Source: Shewanella glacialimarina (GTDB taxonomy: Bacteria > Pseudomonadota > Gammaproteobacteria > Enterobacterales > Shewanellaceae). Taken from it: a stretch of 64,000 nucleotides of DNA. Position 1 is the first letter of the stretch. The number at the start of each line of letters is the position of its first letter. The position numbers and the translations under genes are program-made. The stretch lies in assembly GCF_020511155.1 (NCBI RefSeq), contig NZ_CP041216.1, forward strand, positions 2,604,001 to 2,668,000, written 5' to 3'. Below are positions 47,412 to 56,576 of this stretch, piece after piece. The notes beneath the pieces are model-generated. The model saw only the letters and a program-made list of their open reading frames with translations. It made no database searches and was not told the DNA's origin.

Positions 47412-47438
47412 AAAAAGGGCGCTGTAAGCGCCCTTTTT
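47412..47438. terminator. bidirectional intrinsic terminator downstream of the Ig-repeat lipoprotein gene
   Basis: AAAAAGGGCGCT (47412-47423) and AGCGCCCTTTTT (47427-47438) form a perfect 12-bp stem with a 3-nt loop and T-runs on both strands. Confidence 0.92.
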
Positions 47439-47456
47439 ATTTATGGTTAATCCATA

Positions 47457-49928
47457 TTACAGAATGCTCACTCCGATTGAAACGACTTCAGTAACTAATC
47501 CATTAGGTGTTTCAACCTCAACCAGGAATACACCAGAGTTAGGTTCATCTTCACCTTTAATCGTTACACCAAAGTCACGACCACCATTATAATTGCTGCT
47601 TGGCCACACATACTCACTTGCACTAACAACTGAACCCGCAGACGTTTTAAATCTTACAATAGAGCCTGCTGGCATTTGTTGGTTATGTAAGTCAGAGATA
47701 GTAAAGAATACCGAAGCTGAACCCTTGCCAACGATAGTAATATTGCCACCAAGGTGTTGACCATCACGATCATCGATTAAAATTTGACTACGTTCGGTAG
47801 CGTATGCAGTACTACCTGACATTACCATCACTAGACTACGACGCACATAAAGTGATTTTGAGTTGTTCACACCATCAGCACAGCCGGCATGCGCAGGAGA
47901 TGAACACAATACGCCGTTATACAAACCATCTTTAACATCAAACGTACCATTAGCATTAAAATCAACTAACTCTTCTAATGCACCGCCACTTTGTCCGCCA
48001 GCTTGTTGAGGATTAAATAGGGTATCTTCGTTGTAGTCATTAAACGCATCATTTAGGTCAAATCGTTGCCCTGTTACATCAACACCATTTCTAAACTCAG
48101 TAAGTTCGCTGGCATCGAATCGACCATTACCATTTAAATCAGGGAAAGACTCTTCACCAATAGCCGTAGCGGTAATGGTTGCACGCCCACCATATTTTTG
48201 GCCGTAAATATTACCATATACATTTAATGCAGCATCATAAGCTAAAGCTGAATTAGGGTTACGGAACATAGCGCCAGTACCATTAATTAGCACTTCACCT
48301 TCTGGTCGCGGTAACTGACTAGTCCATTTTACTGAGCAGGCACCTTTTACCGTTTGACATGCATCTTCAATAGAGCCGCCTTCAGTGGTGAATGACACTG
48401 TTGTTCCATCAGGAACTGGGTTATTAAATGCATCGGCCATGCGTGCGGTTACAGTCACTTCCGTGCCGTCAATATCCCAACCTTCAGCATTAACAAACTC
48501 AGCAGAAAGTGAAAAACTGTCTTGATCTGGAATACCTGTAGAAACAATTAACTGCTTTGATTGACTTGATATAGCTGGCACAGCACCATTTTCAACTTTT
48601 GCAGTCACACGTAATGATGTCGCCACAGTACCAGTATTCACAACCGTTTGAACAATGCCTAAATTGTTTGTTGTTGCTATAACAGGTGTAATAGCAACGC
48701 CACCAACCGCAGTATTCAATGAAAATGATACTGATTGGTTGCTAACAGGATTACTATTTTTATCTAACACTCTAAATTTAACGGTTGAAGACTCAATACC
48801 ACCGGTACCTAAAATACTAATATTTTCAGGCACTGCTGATACGAATGAAATACTGCCGACATCTGCTTGTAATACATTAATAGTACCCACCGCAGATAAG
48901 CTTATGCCGCCGGCATTAGCTGTGACGTTTATTTGATCTTCACCAACACAACCTTGTGCCAAATAAGTTGAAGTAGCAACACCATTACTTGAAGAAACAG
49001 GTGAGCTTAATTCTGCTTGAGCAGGATTTTTGGTCGCACAAGTCGATGAAAAATTCACATCAACTGGTTGATTAAAAGGTTGACCTAAGTCGTCTTGAAT
49101 TCTTACCGTAATGGTTGCTGTACCGCCAGCAGATAAATCTGTAGTACTTACTTCAGCTTGGCCAGCAACAAATGTTGTACCAGAGCCGCTGCCCATAACA
49201 ACATTAGTTGCACCAACAACCACAATAGTTTTGCCTACTTCGTTAGTGGGCAAGGTCGCACGCACTTCACCAGCACCTAATGAGCTGCCAGCATATATAT
49301 CAACGGTCGCTTTACCTTCAGCATTTGTTACCGCTGTTTTTATCGGAAGATCTCCAATATCTGACTCAAACGTGACAATAGTCGGTTTGGTAATGCCAGT
49401 AACCGTAGCCGTTAATTTTCCCGGAGAAAGTGTACTAATAGTTTGAACTGTTGCACCTGCTGAGTTGGTCAATACAAGTGAAACTTGTGAACCACCACCA
49501 GCTTCACCGCCGTCACCGACCATAGTGATATTTACAGACGCTGTTTCACCAGAAGTAATAGTTGCGGTAACTGTTGCACCTGTATTAACAGAAGCGGTAT
49601 CAAGTTTGATCTTTGCAACACCATCGGCATTGGTAGACACTTGTCCCGTTGCCGGAGAAAAAGTACCATAGCTGTCATCGTTTAATTCAAAACTGACTAA
49701 AGTACTAATGGGCTGACCTTTAGAGTCAGTAACCGTAGCGGTAATGTTTGCTGGTTCAGCAACAGACACTTGAGTATTATCAATAGATAATGCTACTGAA
49801 ATAGTGACAGGGGATGTGCCACCGTCGCCACCACCACTACCGTCATCAGTAATGCCGCCACCGCCACCACAGGCGAAGAGTAAAAACGAACAAATTAACG
49901 TTATATAGACTTTAATTGCTGACCGCAT
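47457..49928 (-). CDS. large Ig-like (Big_1-type) repeat surface lipoprotein with EF-hand-like inserts
   Basis: An 823-residue exported protein. The signal peptide ends in a lipobox with LFAC (C20) followed by a Gly-rich linker, so it is probably a lipoprotein displayed on the cell surface. At least five Ig-like repeats of the bacterial Big_1/invasin type follow, each ending in variants of GVAxxxL.T.....G...VTA. A segment at about 594-660 holds DLNGNGRFDASE and DFNANGTFDVKD, dockerin-like or EF-hand calcium loops. Six cysteines in paired positions suggest disulfides. Likely functions are adhesion or surface assembly. A strong CAGGGAGC ribosome-binding site precedes the ATG. Confidence 0.87.
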   Translation of the reverse strand: MRSAIKVYITLICSFLLFACGGGGGITDDGSGGGDGGTSPVTISVALSIDNTQVSVAEPANITATVTDSKGQPISTLVSFELNDDSYGTFSPATGQVSTNADGVAKIKLDTASVNTGATVTATITSGETASVNITMVGDGGEAGGGSQVSLVLTNSAGATVQTISTLSPGKLTATVTGITKPTIVTFESDIGDLPIKTAVTNAEGKATVDIYAGSSLGAGEVRATLPTNEVGKTIVVVGATNVVMGSGSGTTFVAGQAEVSTTDLSAGGTATITVRIQDDLGQPFNQPVDVNFSSTCATKNPAQAELSSPVSSSNGVATSTYLAQGCVGEDQINVTANAGGISLSAVGTINVLQADVGSISFVSAVPENISILGTGGIESSTVKFRVLDKNSNPVSNQSVSFSLNTAVGGVAITPVIATTNNLGIVQTVVNTGTVATSLRVTAKVENGAVPAISSQSKQLIVSTGIPDQDSFSLSAEFVNAEGWDIDGTEVTVTARMADAFNNPVPDGTTVSFTTEGGSIEDACQTVKGACSVKWTSQLPRPEGEVLINGTGAMFRNPNSALAYDAALNVYGNIYGQKYGGRATITATAIGEESFPDLNGNGRFDASELTEFRNGVDVTGQRFDLNDAFNDYNEDTLFNPQQAGGQSGGALEELVDFNANGTFDVKDGLYNGVLCSSPAHAGCADGVNNSKSLYVRRSLVMVMSGSTAYATERSQILIDDRDGQHLGGNITIVGKGSASVFFTISDLHNQQMPAGSIVRFKTSAGSVVSASEYVWPSSNYNGGRDFGVTIKGEDEPNSGVFLVEVETPNGLVTEVVSIGVSIL

Positions 49929-50152
49929 TGTCAGGCTCCCTGTTACATTAAAATAATACTTATGATTTATAATAGTTACCTATTGGGTAATAATACACAA
50001 ATATCTGATAACTATGCCACAACATGGTCGTTTTAATCGGTACATTTTGGTATAAACTTTAACTTTCATACCATTTCATAACTAAAGCTTTCCTGCTACG
50101 CTTTAGTCCATCAGCCAAACAATACTTAAAAAAATAATTGGAAGGAAAGATT

Positions 50153-51481
50153 GTGAGCAATAAAAAACAGCTCGGACTAACAAGTAAAATTTTAATCGGC
50201 ATGGGTACAGGTATTATATTAGGCCTACTTTTAAGAAATCTCTTCCCCGACAGCTTATTTATTAAAGACTACATTACTGAAGGTTTATTGCACGTTTTAG
50301 GTGCTATTTTTATCTCCAGCTTAAAAATGCTTGTTGTTCCATTGGTGTTTGTGTCATTGGTGTGCGGTACTTGCTCATTAAGTGATCCCTCCAAACTAGG
50401 CCGATTAGGCGGAAAAACCATTTCGTTCTACCTATTCACTACCGCTATTGCGCTGACTATTTCTATCGTGGCTGCCATTTTAGTTCATCCCGGTAATGCC
50501 AGCTTAGTCAGTTCTACTATGGAATATACCGTAAAAGAAGCCCCAAGCTTGTCAGAAGTCATTATCAATATTGTGCCAGATAACCCTATTCAGGCGATGA
50601 CTCAAGGCAACATGCTGCAAATCATCTTGTTTGCGGTCATCTTTGGTTTTGCGATATCGCATATTGGTGAGCGTGGTGAACGTGTTGCTCGCTTCTTTAA
50701 CGACATCAACGAAGTGATCATGCGCGTTGTTACCTTGGTGATGCAGTTAGCACCCTATGGTGTTTTCGCTTTAATGGCAAAATTAAGCTTAACACTCGGA
50801 ATGGAGACATTTGGCAGTGTGGTCAAATATTTCCTACTTGTTGTTGTTGTTCTACTCATTCAAGGATTAGTTGTATATCCCATCCTACTAAAAGTATTCT
50901 CAGGCTTAAGTCCACTGATGTTTTTACGTAAAATGAGAGATGTGCAGTTGTTTGCTTTTAGCACCGCAAGTTCAAACGCTACTTTACCAGTAACCATTGA
51001 AGCCTCTGAACATCGCATGGGGGTTGATAATAAAATTGCTTCATTTACATTGCCGTTAGGTGCCACCATTAATATGGATGGTACTGCGATAATGCAAGGT
51101 GTCGCGACAGTATTTATCGCCCAGGTCTTTGGCATTGAATTAAGCTTAACTGATTATGCTATGGTCGTTGTAACCGCAACATTAGCGTCAATTGGTACAG
51201 CTGGTGTACCCGGTGTTGGACTTATCATGCTTGCAATGGTGCTAAATCAAGTAGGCTTGCCAGTAGAAGGTATTGCATTAATTATTGGTGTAGACCGCTT
51301 GCTTGATATGATAAGAACTGCTGTTAATGTCACCGGTGATACGGTTGCCACTGTGATAATTGCAAAGTCTGAGGATGCATTCAATGAAGATATCTTTAAT
51401 GACTCTCAAGCAGGTAAAGCAGCTACCAGTTTTGAAGAACAAGTATTGAATACCAAGGCAGCATCAAAAACCTCAGTATAA
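50153..51481 (+). CDS. dicarboxylate/amino-acid:cation symporter (DAACS family)
   Basis: Inner-membrane symporter of the GltP/DctA/SstT type that takes up acidic amino acids or C4-dicarboxylates with H+ or Na+. The 442-residue protein has about eight hydrophobic segments plus two re-entrant loops. Signature motifs are STASSNATLPVTIE (HP1 region) and NMDGTAIMQG (TM7). I use the GTG at 50153, which lies 6 nt after a GAAGGAAAG ribosome-binding site; a TTG at 50138 upstream is unlikely. The closest family by motif is the proton/glutamate group, but the substrate is not fixed by sequence. Confidence 0.9.
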   Translation: MSNKKQLGLTSKILIGMGTGIILGLLLRNLFPDSLFIKDYITEGLLHVLGAIFISSLKMLVVPLVFVSLVCGTCSLSDPSKLGRLGGKTISFYLFTTAIALTISIVAAILVHPGNASLVSSTMEYTVKEAPSLSEVIINIVPDNPIQAMTQGNMLQIILFAVIFGFAISHIGERGERVARFFNDINEVIMRVVTLVMQLAPYGVFALMAKLSLTLGMETFGSVVKYFLLVVVVLLIQGLVVYPILLKVFSGLSPLMFLRKMRDVQLFAFSTASSNATLPVTIEASEHRMGVDNKIASFTLPLGATINMDGTAIMQGVATVFIAQVFGIELSLTDYAMVVVTATLASIGTAGVPGVGLIMLAMVLNQVGLPVEGIALIIGVDRLLDMIRTAVNVTGDTVATVIIAKSEDAFNEDIFNDSQAGKAATSFEEQVLNTKAASKTSV

Positions 51482-51516
51482 TTGCATTATTAGCTCAATT
51501 TATTTTTCAATTATTT

Positions 51517-51543
51517 AAAGGCGCATTGATTACGCCTTTTTTA
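51517..51543 (+). terminator. intrinsic terminator of the symporter gene
   Basis: AAAGGCG (51517-51523) and CGCCTTT (51533-51539) form a 7-bp stem with a 9-nt loop, followed by TTT. Confidence 0.75.
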
Positions 51544-51607
51544 TTTTTCCTTTATAAATAACCTCAGTTCGGGATAATAAACAAAATTTTATTTATCAGG
51601 AGTTTAA

Positions 51608-52279
51608 ATGGATTTTACCTTACTTGCTAGCTTGGCTGCTATTCATATTATCGCCTTAATCAGCCCTGGCCCTGACTTTGCCATTATCGTTAAAATGGCC
51701 AGTCAGCAAAGTAGACAAGCTACAGTCGCTTGTGCGCTCGGCATCGCCATCGCCATTTTAATTCATACATTATTATCATTATTGGGCATTAGTTTGATGA
51801 TCCGCCAGTCACCTCTGGCCTATACCTTAGTGCAGTGTATTGGGGTAAGTTATTTAGCCTGGATGGGATTTCAAGCGCTAAAGTCAGCGTTAAGCCGCTT
51901 TAAATCAATAGCAGCGTCAACCGAACAACCAACGCAAGCATTTGCTGCAGACAAACACAACACTGCCAGTTTCGGAATATTTAAAGGCTTTAAAATAGGA
52001 TTGCTAACTAATTTACTCAATCCCAAAGCATTGATTTTCTTTATTACCTTATTCACTGTTTTAATCACACCAGAGGTAAATTTAATAACCAAAATTGCAG
52101 CAACCACACTATTATTCTCCTTGTCACTTATCTGGTTTAGCTTATTAGCGCTGGTGTTATCTAAGCCACTCATTAAAGCTAAATTATTAAGTGTTAGTCA
52201 CATTATTGATTTGCTAGTTGGTATTATTTTTATCGGTGTTTCAGCTACTATTGCTGTGAGCTTAATTAACGATTTTTAA
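51608..52279 (+). CDS. LysE/RhtB family amino-acid exporter
   Basis: Inner-membrane exporter of the LysE superfamily. The 223-residue protein opens with the family pattern HIIALISPGPDFAII (residues 12-26) and has about six membrane segments. Members expel amino acids or homoserine lactones; the substrate here is unknown. A CAGGAG ribosome-binding site precedes the ATG. It stands alone before the PhoP-like two-component genes, with no terminator seen between. Confidence 0.9.
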   Translation: MDFTLLASLAAIHIIALISPGPDFAIIVKMASQQSRQATVACALGIAIAILIHTLLSLLGISLMIRQSPLAYTLVQCIGVSYLAWMGFQALKSALSRFKSIAASTEQPTQAFAADKHNTASFGIFKGFKIGLLTNLLNPKALIFFITLFTVLITPEVNLITKIAATTLLFSLSLIWFSLLALVLSKPLIKAKLLSVSHIIDLLVGIIFIGVSATIAVSLINDF

Positions 52280-52351
52280 AGTCTGCACTAAGCAATAAAT
52301 AGTCAGAAAGTGAAGTACTTACACATTAGCATTTAGCATCAGGAGCTGACT

Positions 52352-53026
52352 ATGCGAATTTTAGTGATTGAAGACGACCCTATTTTATCTCATCACTTAA
52401 ATGTGCAATTGAGCGAACTGGGTAATCAGATTCAAATAGCCGCGACGGCTCAAGATGGCTTTTATCAAGCGACTAATTACCCGATTGACATCGCTATTGT
52501 TGATTTAGGATTACCCGATCAGAACGGCATTAGCTTGATAAAGTCGATGAGAGACGCCAATGTTACCGCTCCTATTCTGATCCTTACAGCCAGAGTAAAT
52601 TGGCAAGATAAAGTCGAAGGCCTCAATGCTGGTGCTGATGATTATTTAGTAAAACCCTTTCAAAAAGAAGAGTTAATTGCCCGGCTTGATGCATTGGTAC
52701 GTCGCAGTGCAGGATTTGTAAAGTCGGTAATTAGCTGTGGCACACTGTCGGTGGATTTAGCCAGTAAACAAGTGTCTCTTAATGATTGTCATTTAGACAT
52801 TACTGCGTTTGAATACCACATATTAGAATACCTGATGCGCCACAACCATGAAGTAGTTGGCAAACAGCGCTTATTAGATGTGGTTTATGCCGATAAAGAA
52901 GGCGACCCTAACACGATTGAAGTGATGGTAAGCCGTTTAAGAAAAAAGTTAGCCCACGGCGGTATCGAAGATGCCATCATGACAATACGTGGCCAAGGAT
53001 ATAAATTCAATTTACCATGCAACTAA
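52352..53026 (+). CDS. phoP: OmpR-family response regulator, PhoP-like
   Basis: Response regulator with receiver domain (1-120) and C-terminal winged helix. The phosphoacceptor is D51 in IVDLGLPD, the switch lysine is in VKPFQKEE, and the DNA-binding domain ends TIRGQGYKFNL. Long identical stretches to E. coli PhoP (for example WQDKVEGLNAGADDY resembles its WQDKVEVLSAGADDY) support the name. PhoP-PhoQ regulates responses to low magnesium, acid pH and antimicrobial peptides in enterobacteria; the regulon here is inference. It overlaps the sensor gene by 10 nt. Confidence 0.85.
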   Translation: MRILVIEDDPILSHHLNVQLSELGNQIQIAATAQDGFYQATNYPIDIAIVDLGLPDQNGISLIKSMRDANVTAPILILTARVNWQDKVEGLNAGADDYLVKPFQKEELIARLDALVRRSAGFVKSVISCGTLSVDLASKQVSLNDCHLDITAFEYHILEYLMRHNHEVVGKQRLLDVVYADKEGDPNTIEVMVSRLRKKLAHGGIEDAIMTIRGQGYKFNLPCN

Positions 53027-54369
53027 TGTTAAAACCGCAGAAACGTTTACTCACCAGGATGCTTATTACCTCCTTAAGCATTATTGCCTTAGTAGGGTTT
53101 GGGTTTGCCTGGCTAGTGACGTTATTGAATGCCCAAAATCGTTATACTCAGATCACCGCTGACTATATTGCAGAACTGCCAGTCATTGCCGCAGAATTTC
53201 GCGAAAATAATTTAGTCCCTATTACCGAGGCACAAGATAACGACAACATTGAAACCAGCTACATAATGGCCACCTGTAACGAGCAATATACCGGCTTATG
53301 GCGTTCTGAACTGGCTAAAGATTTATCCTTGACTAACATTTGTGAAAAATACAACCTCATCAAAGACGACTCGCAAGCCTACTTTCTTGAATTTGAAGGC
53401 TTGCACACATACCTAGTCTTTAAACTCAGCACCTTAATCGAGGGCAAGCAGTTCCATCTGTTAATACTTCAAGATGCTGAAGCCATGAAAAAAGAACTGC
53501 AAAAGTTTAATCGTCTCACGTATTTCAGGCTTGCTATTGTTCTCGGTGCAGCATTTTTCTTACTGATTAGCGCCGCTTATTGGGGTATGTTGCCACTAAA
53601 GCAACTAAAACAAGAGTTACTCAAACTTAAGCAGGGCAAACAGCAAAATCTGTCGAATGACTATCCTGTCGAGTTACAAGAAATTACCCAATCATTAAAC
53701 CAACTGCTGGATCAAAATCAGCAACGCCAAACTCGCTATCAAAATGCCATGAATGACTTAGCCCACAGTTTGAAAACTCGGCTAGCAGCCAGTATCGCGC
53801 TAATTGACGATACCTCTTTAAATTCGCAGGAAAAAGAGCGGCAAATCTTAACCCAAATAGAAGACATGGATCATTTGGTTAAGTACCAGTTAAAACGCGC
53901 CATGATGGGCAGACAAGGTTTGTTAAAAGAACACTCTGATATCAAGCCGATACTTGATCAGCTTGTATTAATGTTGTCAAAATTATATCAAAGGAAAAAC
54001 ATTAACTTCATTGTCCACTGCCCTAATGACTTAGCCTTTCCAGTCAGTAAAGGGGATTTAATGGAGCTGTGCGGCAATTTGATTGAGAACGCCGCTAAAT
54101 TCTGCATTAGTACTATCGAAATTACAGCCCAGCAGCACGACGGCTTGCTGAGGTTACAAGTCGATGACGATGGCCCAGGTGTTGAAGAGGGCTACAAACA
54201 AAAAATCTTTCAACGGGGAGTTCGCGCCGATACACAACATAACGGCCAAGGCATCGGCTTAGCCGTTTGTTTTGAGCTTGTTAGCAGTTACGCTGGTACC
54301 TTTGAAATACAAACCAGTTATTTAGAGGGCGCTTCATTTATTATCGAATTACCGGTTACTAACCAATAA
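53017..54369 (+). CDS. phoQ: PhoQ-like sensor histidine kinase
   Basis: Sensor kinase partner of the upstream regulator. Membrane segments at about 13-35 and 170-190 flank a periplasmic sensor domain of about 130 residues. The dimerisation helix carries H250 in NDLAHSLKTR, and the usual proline after KT is replaced by arginine. The HATPase domain has ENAAKF (N box), DDDGPGV and GQGIGLAV. Two cysteines in the periplasmic domain (about 89 and 109) may form a disulfide. The start could also be Met4 at 53026, which overlaps the phoP stop as TAATG. It ends 22 bp from a convergent dioxygenase gene. Confidence 0.85.
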   Translation: MQLMLKPQKRLLTRMLITSLSIIALVGFGFAWLVTLLNAQNRYTQITADYIAELPVIAAEFRENNLVPITEAQDNDNIETSYIMATCNEQYTGLWRSELAKDLSLTNICEKYNLIKDDSQAYFLEFEGLHTYLVFKLSTLIEGKQFHLLILQDAEAMKKELQKFNRLTYFRLAIVLGAAFFLLISAAYWGMLPLKQLKQELLKLKQGKQQNLSNDYPVELQEITQSLNQLLDQNQQRQTRYQNAMNDLAHSLKTRLAASIALIDDTSLNSQEKERQILTQIEDMDHLVKYQLKRAMMGRQGLLKEHSDIKPILDQLVLMLSKLYQRKNINFIVHCPNDLAFPVSKGDLMELCGNLIENAAKFCISTIEITAQQHDGLLRLQVDDDGPGVEEGYKQKIFQRGVRADTQHNGQGIGLAVCFELVSSYAGTFEIQTSYLEGASFIIELPVTNQ

Positions 54370-54391
54370 ACTAAGTACCTGTTGATGACCG

Positions 54392-55105
54392 TTATGTTTT
54401 AGCGGAACTTGGCGCAACTGCGCCATACAAGTTTTCTGCACGATTAAACATAATCCATGACGTTGCGATAAATTTATCACTACTCAAGGGAATATTACCG
54501 CGATGACTATGGGTAAAGCTTGCAGGTGCTATAACCATGGTTCCTTTTTTGGGTTTTATTTTTTGTTGTTGGTAATAAAACTCAGTTTCCCCGCCCTCTT
54601 CTACATCATTTAAATAGAACATATAAAGCACAACTCGATGTAAGGCTTCGTTGTGACCTTCCTGGGGGAATTGTTCTGAATGCCAATGGGGATAACCACC
54701 TTTCCCTTGCTGGTAGTGCTGGATATTAATCGTGCCACTACGGAATAAATACCGCACAATTGCGTTAACTTTATCAGCACCTAATTTTTCAAAATTTTCC
54801 GGTTGCAGTGCCACCGGCTGGCCATTTTCATCATTAACGGATACTGACACAGCTCCCATCAATGCTAATGCGTACTTTTTGAAATAATCAACACTATTGG
54901 CTAGTGTTAACTGCAGTAATTCATTGCGTAACTCGGCTAAATCAGCGTGTTGATCTAACATAAGATCACGACTAAACTTTTTACTGATATCAACGCCATT
55001 ACCTGTAACGCCCTGGATCACACTAGGATGATGTTTTACCGCATCGATCAACTTATCACATAATTCATCACTAATCGCATTGGGGTATACTTCAATAAAG
55101 TCCAT
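54392..55105 (-). CDS. Fe(II)/2-oxoglutarate dioxygenase, prolyl 4-hydroxylase-like
   Basis: Non-haem iron oxygenase of the P4Hc fold. Iron ligands would be H142-x-E144 in YPHWHSEQ, with glutamate in place of the usual aspartate, and a distal histidine at 199 or 201 in FTHSHRG. K211 can bind the 2-oxoglutarate carboxylate. The 237-residue protein lacks a signal peptide. Bacterial members hydroxylate prolines in ribosomal proteins, EF-Tu or peptides; the substrate here is unknown. It lies convergent with phoQ and divergent from the HD-GYP gene. Confidence 0.8.
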   Translation of the reverse strand: MDFIEVYPNAISDELCDKLIDAVKHHPSVIQGVTGNGVDISKKFSRDLMLDQHADLAELRNELLQLTLANSVDYFKKYALALMGAVSVSVNDENGQPVALQPENFEKLGADKVNAIVRYLFRSGTINIQHYQQGKGGYPHWHSEQFPQEGHNEALHRVVLYMFYLNDVEEGGETEFYYQQQKIKPKKGTMVIAPASFTHSHRGNIPLSSDKFIATSWIMFNRAENLYGAVAPSSAKT

Positions 55106-55246
55106 AATTCACTGCTTAATTTTTAAAGTTAATGTTAATATGCTGCATGTAACTTACCTATTTGTAAAGTCTGTGTAAGTTTTATTCTATCTAACGTTTA
55201 AACATATTTATCTATGAACCTGACCTGAGTCTAATCACCCACTTTT

Positions 55247-56500
55247 ATGAAAAAAAATGTCAAAATAGCGGTATCAGAACTTAAAGTTGGGGTTTACGTT
55301 AGCTTGCCTGTCTCGTGGAAAGATCATCCTTTTTTATTCAGTAAATTCAAAGTTACCTCACAAACTCAAATTGAGTTGATAAAATCATTAGGCGTAAAAG
55401 ATGTCTTTTATGATCCTGAAAGAAGCGATATTCAACCTGTTACAACGGATAACCCTTCAGATCCTGAACCGTTCGATGAAGCCTCACTTGATACCATTAA
55501 ACAAGATATGCTCGATTACAAATCTGAACGTATCGATAAGCAGCAGAAACTAAAGCGTAATATCAAAAAAACTGAAAAGCAATTTGAGCGTTCAGTGTCA
55601 ATGATGCACTCAATGGTCGGTAAAATAGCCAGTCGTCCACTTAATGCTGTCAGTGAGGCTAAAGATCTCATCAGTAACCTTACCAATCTGTTACTTGATG
55701 AAGATAACCTCGCGTTACACTTAATGGAAAACGCTAACCCTAAAGATATTATCCACCACCATTCGTTAAATGTATCCATGGTGTGTATGCTAATGGCAAA
55801 GGAATTAGGCTGGAGCCGAGAAGAAATTGAGTTGTTGGGTATTGGCTGTTTATTTCATGATATTGGGAAATTAAAAATCCCCTCAAATATTTTGAATAAA
55901 GTGGTGCCATTATCAACACCAGAAGAAAACCTAGTCAAACAGCACCCATTAATGAGTATTAACTTTTTAAAATTAGCTGACACTTTTCCGGAAGAAGCTA
56001 AACCGATGATCACCCATCATCATGAGTATTTAGATGGCAGTGGCAGCCCGCAAGGGCTAAAAGCGGATCAGCTGGATAAGTTTGCTCAACTGATTGCGGT
56101 GGTCAATACATACGATAATTTATGTAACGGCAGTCATTTAGTTAAAGCTAAAACCCCCAGCGTCGCCCTAGGCTTATTGTATAAAAACTATAAAAATAAG
56201 TTGAATGCAGAATACGTCCAAAAGTTGATTAAAATACTTGGCATCTATCCGCCAGGTAGCATTGTAGAACTGTCAAATGGTCATTTTGGCTTAGTTATGT
56301 CGGTAAATTTAAATAACATTTTATTTCCGTCAATCGTTGCATATGACCCCATAGTTCCTATAGCGCAATCGCCAATCATTGAGTTAGAAAAAGAAGGCAT
56401 GAGTATTGTAAGAAGTCTTCCAGCCGCAGCTTTACCCGAAAAAATTCATAAGTATTTAAATCCAAGAGAAACCATTAGCTACGCATTTGGCCAAGGCTAA
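55247..56500 (+). CDS. DUF3391 and HD-GYP domain protein (cyclic di-GMP phosphodiesterase family)
   Basis: Putative cyclic di-GMP phosphodiesterase. The N-terminal 4-130 region matches DUF3391, followed by a HD-GYP domain. The metal-binding motif FHDIGK is near residue 202 and HHHEYLDGSGSPQG near 253. The canonical GYP is replaced by GSP, which in this family may alter or reduce catalytic activity; DUF3391-HD-GYP proteins that hydrolyse c-di-GMP usually retain it. The start has no clear ribosome-binding site. Paired with a GGDEF gene in the window (30714) it suggests local c-di-GMP control, though they are 25 kb apart. Confidence 0.85.
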   Translation: MKKNVKIAVSELKVGVYVSLPVSWKDHPFLFSKFKVTSQTQIELIKSLGVKDVFYDPERSDIQPVTTDNPSDPEPFDEASLDTIKQDMLDYKSERIDKQQKLKRNIKKTEKQFERSVSMMHSMVGKIASRPLNAVSEAKDLISNLTNLLLDEDNLALHLMENANPKDIIHHHSLNVSMVCMLMAKELGWSREEIELLGIGCLFHDIGKLKIPSNILNKVVPLSTPEENLVKQHPLMSINFLKLADTFPEEAKPMITHHHEYLDGSGSPQGLKADQLDKFAQLIAVVNTYDNLCNGSHLVKAKTPSVALGLLYKNYKNKLNAEYVQKLIKILGIYPPGSIVELSNGHFGLVMSVNLNNILFPSIVAYDPIVPIAQSPIIELEKEGMSIVRSLPAAALPEKIHKYLNPRETISYAFGQG

Positions 56501-56529
56501 TAAACGCAGTATAAAAACCAATAAATACA

Positions 56530-56558
56530 AAAATGGGCAGTGTTAAACTGCCCATTTT
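56530..56558. terminator. bidirectional intrinsic terminator between the HD-GYP and corA genes
   Basis: AAAATGGGCAG (56530-56540) and CTGCCCATTTT (56548-56558) form an 11-bp stem with a 7-nt loop between convergent genes. Confidence 0.88.
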
Positions 56559-56576
56559 GTCAAACTTGCGCAAATG

